Position numbers and translations under genes: made by a program. The notes beneath the pieces are model-generated. The model was not told the origin of the DNA. It searched no databases and was given only the letters and a program-made list of their open reading frames with translations. From Bacillota bacterium (GTDB taxonomy: Bacteria; Bacillota; Clostridia; Oscillospirales; Acutalibacteraceae), in assembly GCA_023391275.1 (NCBI GenBank), contig JAEWBE010000004.1, positions 1-10,180 of the forward strand: a DNA stretch of 10,180 nt, read 5' to 3'. The number at the start of each line of letters is the position of its first letter. Position 1 is the stretch's first letter. Positions 6,327 through 10,180 of this stretch are shown in pieces.

Positions 6327-8966
6327 TTATTCAGTGGTTTTGCCGGTCTTTCTCTGAATCAGCTTTACCGCTTCGACAATTGGAATGACAGAAAAGGCAA
6401 GTGCAAGAGCAACGATATATTCTATTAAGGAGATTTCTTCAAATCCGAACGCAGTCGAAAGCGCGGGAATGTAAATAACTGCCGTTGTCATCAAAAGCGA
6501 AACAATCATTGCCCCGATCAGAAAAACATTCTGATATTTCATAGTGAAAATAGAACCGCGCTGAGAACGCATGTTGAACGAATGGAATATTTCCGCCATT
6601 GACATCGTAAGGAACGCCATTGTCATGCCATCGGCGCTGTTGGTAATCGCCCAGACGCCGGATTCCATAAAATGCCCGACAAAATAAGCGGCAAGTGTAA
6701 CCAGCGAAACAAGGATTCCCTGATAAGCCACATCCGTTCCGAGTCCGCCGGAAAAAATGCCGTCTTTCGAATTTCTCGGTTTTCGGGCCATCAAGTTTTG
6801 TTCCTCCGGCTCCATGCCAAGAGCCAAAGCGGGGAAACAGTCTGTAATCAGGTTAATCCAAAGAAGGTGAACCGGCTCCAAAATCGTGAATCCCAGAAGC
6901 GTTGCGGTAAATACCGAAACAACTTCGCTCAGGTTTGAGGCCAGCAGGAACTGAATCGCTTTGCGGATGTTGTCGTAGATTCTGCGTCCTTCCTCCACTG
7001 CGGAGACAATGGTCGCAAAGTTATCGTCCGCCAGAACCATGTCCGCAACATTTTTCGTTACATCCGTTCCGGTAATCCCCATGCCCACGCCAATATCCGC
7101 GCTTTTAATGGAGGGAGCATCATTGACGCCGTCGCCGGTCATCGCAGTAATCATGCCCTTCTTTTTCCACGCATTGACAATGCGTACTTTGTGTTCAGGC
7201 TGCACTCTGGCATAAACGGAATACTTTTCAATACTGCGGTCCAGTTCTTCCTCGGTCAGTTCATTCAGCTGTGCGCCGGTCATTGCCTGTGAAGCATCGG
7301 TAATAATACCCAGCTGTGTGGCAATGGCAACCGCAGTATCTTTATGGTCCCCGGTTATCATGATTGCACGGATGCCTGCCGCTTTACATTCTTCAATTGC
7401 GCCCACCACTTCCGGACGAATTGGATCAATCATGCCAACCAGGCCGATAAAGGTAAGCCCCCGTTCCAATACATCGGGCTCAAAAGAAGCTGGGAGCTGG
7501 GAGTGATTTTTGTACGCGGCACCCAACACACGCAGCGCTTTATCCGCCATACGTTTATTTTCAGCAAGCACTTCCGCGCGGATTTCTTGCGTTAATGGAA
7601 CAGCACTTCCGTTGTGGAGGATATGGGTGCATTTTTTCAGTATCTCATCCGGGGCGCCTTTTGTGTACTGAACGGGGGCATTTTCTATGGAATGAACAGT
7701 CGACATCATTTTGCGCATGGAATCGAACGGCGCTTCACCGATGCGGGGGGTCTTCTCTTTCATCTCATACTTTTTCAGTGACAAAGACGCGGCGTAATTG
7801 ACCAGTGCGCTTTCCGTCGGTTCCCCGGTCACTTCGCCCGTTTCATGCAATTCTGCATCGCTGCACAGCGCCATGGCTGTCGCCAGCAAAGGTTCATCTT
7901 CTCCGTAATGCTCCACCACAGTCATTTTATTCTGTGTAAGCGTTCCGGTTTTATCGGAACAGATGATCTGCGCACAACCAAGTGTTTCCACCGCCGTCAG
8001 CTTTCGAATGACGGCATTGCGCTTCGACATGTTGGTTACGCCGATAGAAAGAACAATAGTCACAACCGTGGCAAGCCCTTCCGGAATCGCCGCGACAGCA
8101 AGGCTGACCGCTACCATAAATGTATTTAGAATTACCCGGCCGCTGAAATTTCCTTCCTTTATCAGGCTGAATGCAAACATAAAGATACAGATGCCGACTA
8201 CAAGGTAAGTCAAAATTTTGCTCAATTGGTTCAGTTTGATTTGAAGCGGCGTCTCCCCTTGTTCCGACCTGGCAAGCGCATCCGCAATTTTACCCATTTC
8301 GGTGTCCATACCGGTTGCGACCACCACCGCTCTGCCCCGCCCGTACACCACGGTGCTGCCCATATAGGCCATATTCTTACGGTCGCCGAGCGAAACCTCT
8401 TTTTCATGATTCAGGGAAAGGGTGTCAATAATTTTATTGACGGGAACCGATTCTCCCGTTAAAGCAGCTTCCTCAATTTTCATACTGGCGCTCTCTATAA
8501 TTCTGCAGTCAGCCGGAACCGCATCACCGGCCTCCAGGACGATAACATCCCCGACTACCAGGTCTTCGCTTCTCACGGCAACGACAGTACCATCGCGAAG
8601 CACTTTCGAAGTAGCCGCAGCCATTTCCTGCAGCGCCTCAATGGCCTTTTCCGCCTTGCTTTCCTGATATACACCCAGAACTGCATTAATCAGAACAACA
8701 ATCATAATAATAAATACGTCAGCGGAAGATTCGTGTGCGTAGGCAGATGTAATTGCGGAAATAATGGCGGCAACAATCAGAATAACAGTCATCGGCTCGC
8801 CAAGCTGCATTAGAAACCGTTTTACAAGGGAATCTTTCTTCCCTTCCGCAAGCTTGTTTTTTCCGTTTTCCTGCAGACGCGTTTGCGCCTGTGTTTCAGG
8901 GAGCCCTTCTTCACCGCTTTTCACCTGTTGGAACACCTGGTTTATGTTTTCCAAATAGTACTTCAT
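6327..8966 (-). CDS. P2-type cation-transporting ATPase, probable Mn2+/Ca2+ exporter
   Basis: A complete 879-residue pump that couples ATP hydrolysis to cation export. Motifs: TGES at 170-173 (actuator), PEGL at 295-298 in M4, the phosphorylated Asp338 of DKTGT, KGAPDEIL at 436-443 (nucleotide binding), TGDHKD at 538-543 and GDGVNDAP at 611-618. Cation ligands seen in SERCA are kept in M5 (N678, E681) and M6 (N705, D709). By sequence alone the pump would be called Ca2+-transporting. The start is ATG at 8966, six bases after GGGAG; the longer reading frame to 9023 runs into the terminator. Control by a yybP-ykoY element upstream points to Mn2+ as a substrate, as for Lactococcus YoaB. It converges on the redox operon with only 25 bases between stops. 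Confidence 0.95.
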   Translation of the reverse strand: MKYYLENINQVFQQVKSGEEGLPETQAQTRLQENGKNKLAEGKKDSLVKRFLMQLGEPMTVILIVAAIISAITSAYAHESSADVFIIMIVVLINAVLGVYQESKAEKAIEALQEMAAATSKVLRDGTVVAVRSEDLVVGDVIVLEAGDAVPADCRIIESASMKIEEAALTGESVPVNKIIDTLSLNHEKEVSLGDRKNMAYMGSTVVYGRGRAVVVATGMDTEMGKIADALARSEQGETPLQIKLNQLSKILTYLVVGICIFMFAFSLIKEGNFSGRVILNTFMVAVSLAVAAIPEGLATVVTIVLSIGVTNMSKRNAVIRKLTAVETLGCAQIICSDKTGTLTQNKMTVVEHYGEDEPLLATAMALCSDAELHETGEVTGEPTESALVNYAASLSLKKYEMKEKTPRIGEAPFDSMRKMMSTVHSIENAPVQYTKGAPDEILKKCTHILHNGSAVPLTQEIRAEVLAENKRMADKALRVLGAAYKNHSQLPASFEPDVLERGLTFIGLVGMIDPIRPEVVGAIEECKAAGIRAIMITGDHKDTAVAIATQLGIITDASQAMTGAQLNELTEEELDRSIEKYSVYARVQPEHKVRIVNAWKKKGMITAMTGDGVNDAPSIKSADIGVGMGITGTDVTKNVADMVLADDNFATIVSAVEEGRRIYDNIRKAIQFLLASNLSEVVSVFTATLLGFTILEPVHLLWINLITDCFPALALGMEPEEQNLMARKPRNSKDGIFSGGLGTDVAYQGILVSLVTLAAYFVGHFMESGVWAITNSADGMTMAFLTMSMAEIFHSFNMRSQRGSIFTMKYQNVFLIGAMIVSLLMTTAVIYIPALSTAFGFEEISLIEYIVALALAFSVIPIVEAVKLIQRKTGKTTE

Positions 8967-9006
8967 TCTTTTCTCCCTTTCGATAATGCGAAATTCATAT
9001 ATAAAT

Positions 9007-9051
9007 AAAAAAGACTCATACACAGCTTAAGTAAAGCTATGCATGAGTCTT
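9007..9051 (-). terminator. Riboswitch-controlled intrinsic terminator before the ATPase
   Basis: On the minus strand an 18-base arm (9051-9034, beginning AAGACTCATGC) pairs fully with 9028-9011, including two G-U pairs, over the loop TACTT. The U-tract follows at 9012-9007. The 5' arm contains the AAGACTCA of the aptamer's closing strand, so folding of the aptamer and of the terminator should exclude each other. It lies 41 bases before the ATPase start. Confidence 0.92.
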
Positions 9052-9135
9052 GTTCATTAAGACAAGTCAGACCGAAACGGCCATGTATGTTGACTTGGCA
9101 CATACGTAGAAACGTATGCAAACTACTCCCTCAAG
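9042..9135 (-). promoter_or_regulatory. yybP-ykoY family (Mn2+) riboswitch aptamer
   Basis: Read on the minus strand, the leader carries the conserved blocks of this class in order. GAGGGAGTAG (9132-9123) is followed by a hairpin GCATACG/CGTATGT, then GTCAACATAC (9094-9085), a hairpin closed by CAAGTCA/TGACTTG with GGCC/GGTC inside, and GAACAAGACTCA (9055-9044). Known members bind Mn2+ between two L-shaped loops and usually act as on-switches. Here TGAG at the 5' side can pair with CTCA at the 3' side to form P1, and that 3' strand is also the 5' arm of the terminator at 9007-9051. Mn2+ binding should therefore prevent termination and raise expression of the ATPase. Confidence 0.9.
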
Positions 9136-9154
9136 AAAACGATTATTTTTTTAT

Positions 9155-9183
9155 ATTTTAACAGTTGTCAATTGATTTGTCAA
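9155..9183 (-). promoter_or_regulatory. Promoter for the riboswitch-ATPase transcript
   Basis: On the minus strand a perfect TTGACA (9183-9178) is followed at 17 bases by TAAAAT (9160-9155). A second perfect TTGACA lies twelve bases further on (9171-9166), with AATAAT (9147-9142) at 18 bases, so two overlapping promoters may exist. Both would start transcription within about 15 bases of the aptamer. Confidence 0.75.
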
Positions 9184-9258
9184 TCCATTTTCTCTATAAG
9201 CCAGCTCGGACCGTCATATCAGGGTCTTCATCCCTGCAACTTTCCTTTTCATACAACT

Positions 9259-9287
9259 CACCCCGTCCGGAAAAACCGGGCGGGGTG
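9259..9287. terminator. GC-rich hairpin between surface-protein gene and ATPase leader
   Basis: CACCCCGTCCGG (9259-9270) pairs with CCGGGCGGGGTG (9276-9287) over a five-base loop. It lies about 50 bases past the surface-protein stop and is likely its transcript end or a stabilising 3' stem. On the minus strand one A-C mismatch interrupts the stem and no U-tract follows; on the plus strand that pair is U-G and TTTT comes three bases after. The remaining sequence 9172-9258 holds only a small 5-bp hairpin at 9220-9236. Confidence 0.4.
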
Positions 9288-9335
9288 AACTTTTGAAGTC
9301 TAAGAGAATGTGATTAACGCTTGAGCCTGAATGAT

Positions 9336-10180
9336 TTACTTGCTGGATCTGATTTTAAGAACCTTACTTGCTACAAAACTGATTCCACCCAAACCAAGCA
9401 GAACAACCAAAAGAAGCGGATTGGAAGAATCGCCGGTCTTCGGGGACGCAAGCGGGGTTGGGTCATTAGGAATAGTTTCTTGGGGTTTCTTCTCCGGAAC
9501 AGCCGGGCTGGCAAGCGGGATTGTGTCTTCAGGCACTGTTTCCGGCACGGCGGGCGTTGTTACAGGTTCCACATTACTTGGTGTTCCGCCACCGCCTGAA
9601 TGATGAGTTGAGCCGCCTCCACCGCCGTCGCCTCCATTGGCATCCGGAGCAGTATATGTGTTTGTGAAAGTTGGAAGAACGCCTTCCCCTAACGGAGTTT
9701 CGTTGCTTGCCTCATAACTGACCGACCCGTCCGAATGGACAATGACCAAATAGCTTTCATTGCTGTAAGCCCAGTTTTCCGGAACCGGATCAGGGTGTGT
9801 TTCCGTCATTGTCAAAGTTTTGGTAGCTTCCCCGGTGGGAAGTACAAAGCCCGTCATATCAAATGCTGCGGTACCCGCTCCGGCCTTTGCAGCTGTGTAG
9901 ATCGTACCGGAATCGTTCAGTGTGAACTTAAACGTAGGCATTGTGCTTGGCGAACCGCTGATTATTTTTGTCGCCTGAATTGTCCCCAACACAGGATTTA
10001 CGGGCACTATCGGCGCGGTGTATGTGTTTATGAAAGTTGGAAGAACACCTTCCCCTAACGGGACTTCGTTACTTCCCTCATAACTGACCGACCCGTCCGA
10101 ATGGACAATGACCAAATAGCTTTCATTGCTGTAAGCCCAGTTTTCCGGAACCGGATCAGGGTGTGTTTCCGTCATTGTCA
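9336..10180 (-). CDS. Sortase-anchored surface protein with pilin-type isopeptide repeats, C-terminal part
   Basis: The frame is open at the window edge; the gene starts beyond 10180, and the Met codon at 10175 is only an internal residue of a repeat. Numbering from that Met, residues 1-55 end one domain and about 60-177 form a whole second one. Each ends in F-(I/T)-NTYTAP, and the second starts with IQATK. Such domains resemble the Spy0128/FctA pilin type, where Lys and Asn form an internal isopeptide bond; the likely set here is K70, E125 and N172. A Gly-rich linker (180-197) and a Pro-rich stalk with two PAVPE...P-L-ASP units (208-245) lead to SPKTG (244-248), a helix near 252-270 and a basic tail. 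The protein should be wall-anchored and exposed; its ligand is unknown. Confidence 0.85.
   Translation of the reverse strand, partial: TMTETHPDPVPENWAYSNESYLVIVHSDGSVSYEGSNEVPLGEGVLPTFINTYTAPIVPVNPVLGTIQATKIISGSPSTMPTFKFTLNDSGTIYTAAKAGAGTAAFDMTGFVLPTGEATKTLTMTETHPDPVPENWAYSNESYLVIVHSDGSVSYEASNETPLGEGVLPTFTNTYTAPDANGGDGGGGGSTHHSGGGGTPSNVEPVTTPAVPETVPEDTIPLASPAVPEKKPQETIPNDPTPLASPKTGDSSNPLLLVVLLGLGGISFVASKVLKIRSSK
9655..10180 (-). repeat. Tandem 366-base repeat in the surface-protein gene
   Basis: Bases 9655-9814 and 10021-10180 align without gaps at a period of 366 bases (122 codons). I count seven differences, all in the first 57 bases (plus-strand order); the remaining stretch of just over 100 bases is identical. 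At protein level only three of 55 residues differ (G/A, V/T, I/T). The pattern indicates recent duplication or gene conversion, and more copies may lie beyond the window. Confidence 0.95.

Noticed and set aside
8967..9023. N-terminal extension of the ATPase to 9023
   Set aside because: It would put the start in the terminator U-tract region; ATG at 8966 has a well-placed GGGAG, and homologous pumps start near this point.
9214..9252. 12-codon minus-strand ORF after the GC-rich hairpin
   Set aside because: Ribosome site is weak and the ORF very short; chance is the simplest explanation.
10173..10175. ATG at 10175 as the start of the surface protein
   Set aside because: The same Met occurs inside the second repeat copy, and the frame stays open upstream, so the gene begins outside the window.

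Overview
The window looks like a chromosomal segment of a Gram-positive, low-to-mid GC anaerobic Firmicute, most likely a member of Clostridia. This is inferred from strong Shine-Dalgarno sites, GTG and TTG starts, a DegV/FakB protein, a Mn2+ riboswitch of the yybP-ykoY class, a sortase-anchored surface protein with pilin-type domains, and an Fe-S/flavin membrane redox protein. No species can be named from the sequence alone.

Left part (1-1919, minus strand): the first 212 codons of a KimA/YdaO-like APC-superfamily permease (probable K+ or amino-acid uptake) start at a GTG at 636. Upstream, on the same strand, is a complete lysylphosphatidylglycerol-synthase-type membrane (flippase-like) protein at 788-1813, with a promoter candidate at 1891-1919. 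The 151-base leader between the two genes carries a hairpin and a few sequence elements reminiscent of the c-di-AMP riboswitch, but not a convincing match.

Middle (1920-3918, plus strand): after a roughly 530-base gene-free divergent region come a DegV/FakB fatty-acid-binding protein (2353-3201) and a cysteine-rich FMN-dependent NAD(P)H oxidoreductase (3291-3845). A textbook intrinsic terminator closes this unit at 3888-3918.

Redox operon (4135-6301, plus strand): apbE (FAD:protein FMN transferase) overlaps by 17 bases a membrane protein that fuses a NapH/NosR-like polytopic core, two ferredoxin-type 4Fe-4S motifs and a C-terminal FMN-binding domain with an SGAT flavinylation site. ApbE should attach FMN to Thr379 of its neighbour, making a short electron path from cytosolic Fe-S clusters to a flavin predicted to lie outside the membrane. 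Oddly, this ApbE has no signal peptide or lipobox.

Metal export (6327-9183, minus strand): a complete 879-residue P2-type cation ATPase lies behind a 5' leader containing a promoter, a recognisable yybP-ykoY (Mn2+) aptamer and a strong intrinsic terminator whose 5' arm overlaps the aptamer's closing strand. The leader argues that the pump exports Mn2+ (possibly with Ca2+) and is switched on by Mn2+.

Right edge (9336-10180, minus strand): the C-terminal part of a cell-wall-anchored protein with tandem 122-residue pilin-type isopeptide domains, a Gly-rich and Pro-rich stalk, and an unusual SPKTG sorting signal. The gene begins beyond the window.

No CRISPR array, tRNA, rRNA, transposase or phage gene was seen. 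No clearly new system was recognised; the items most worth checking are the riboswitch-controlled ATPase, the signal-less ApbE paired with an SGAT protein, and the near-identical surface-protein repeats.
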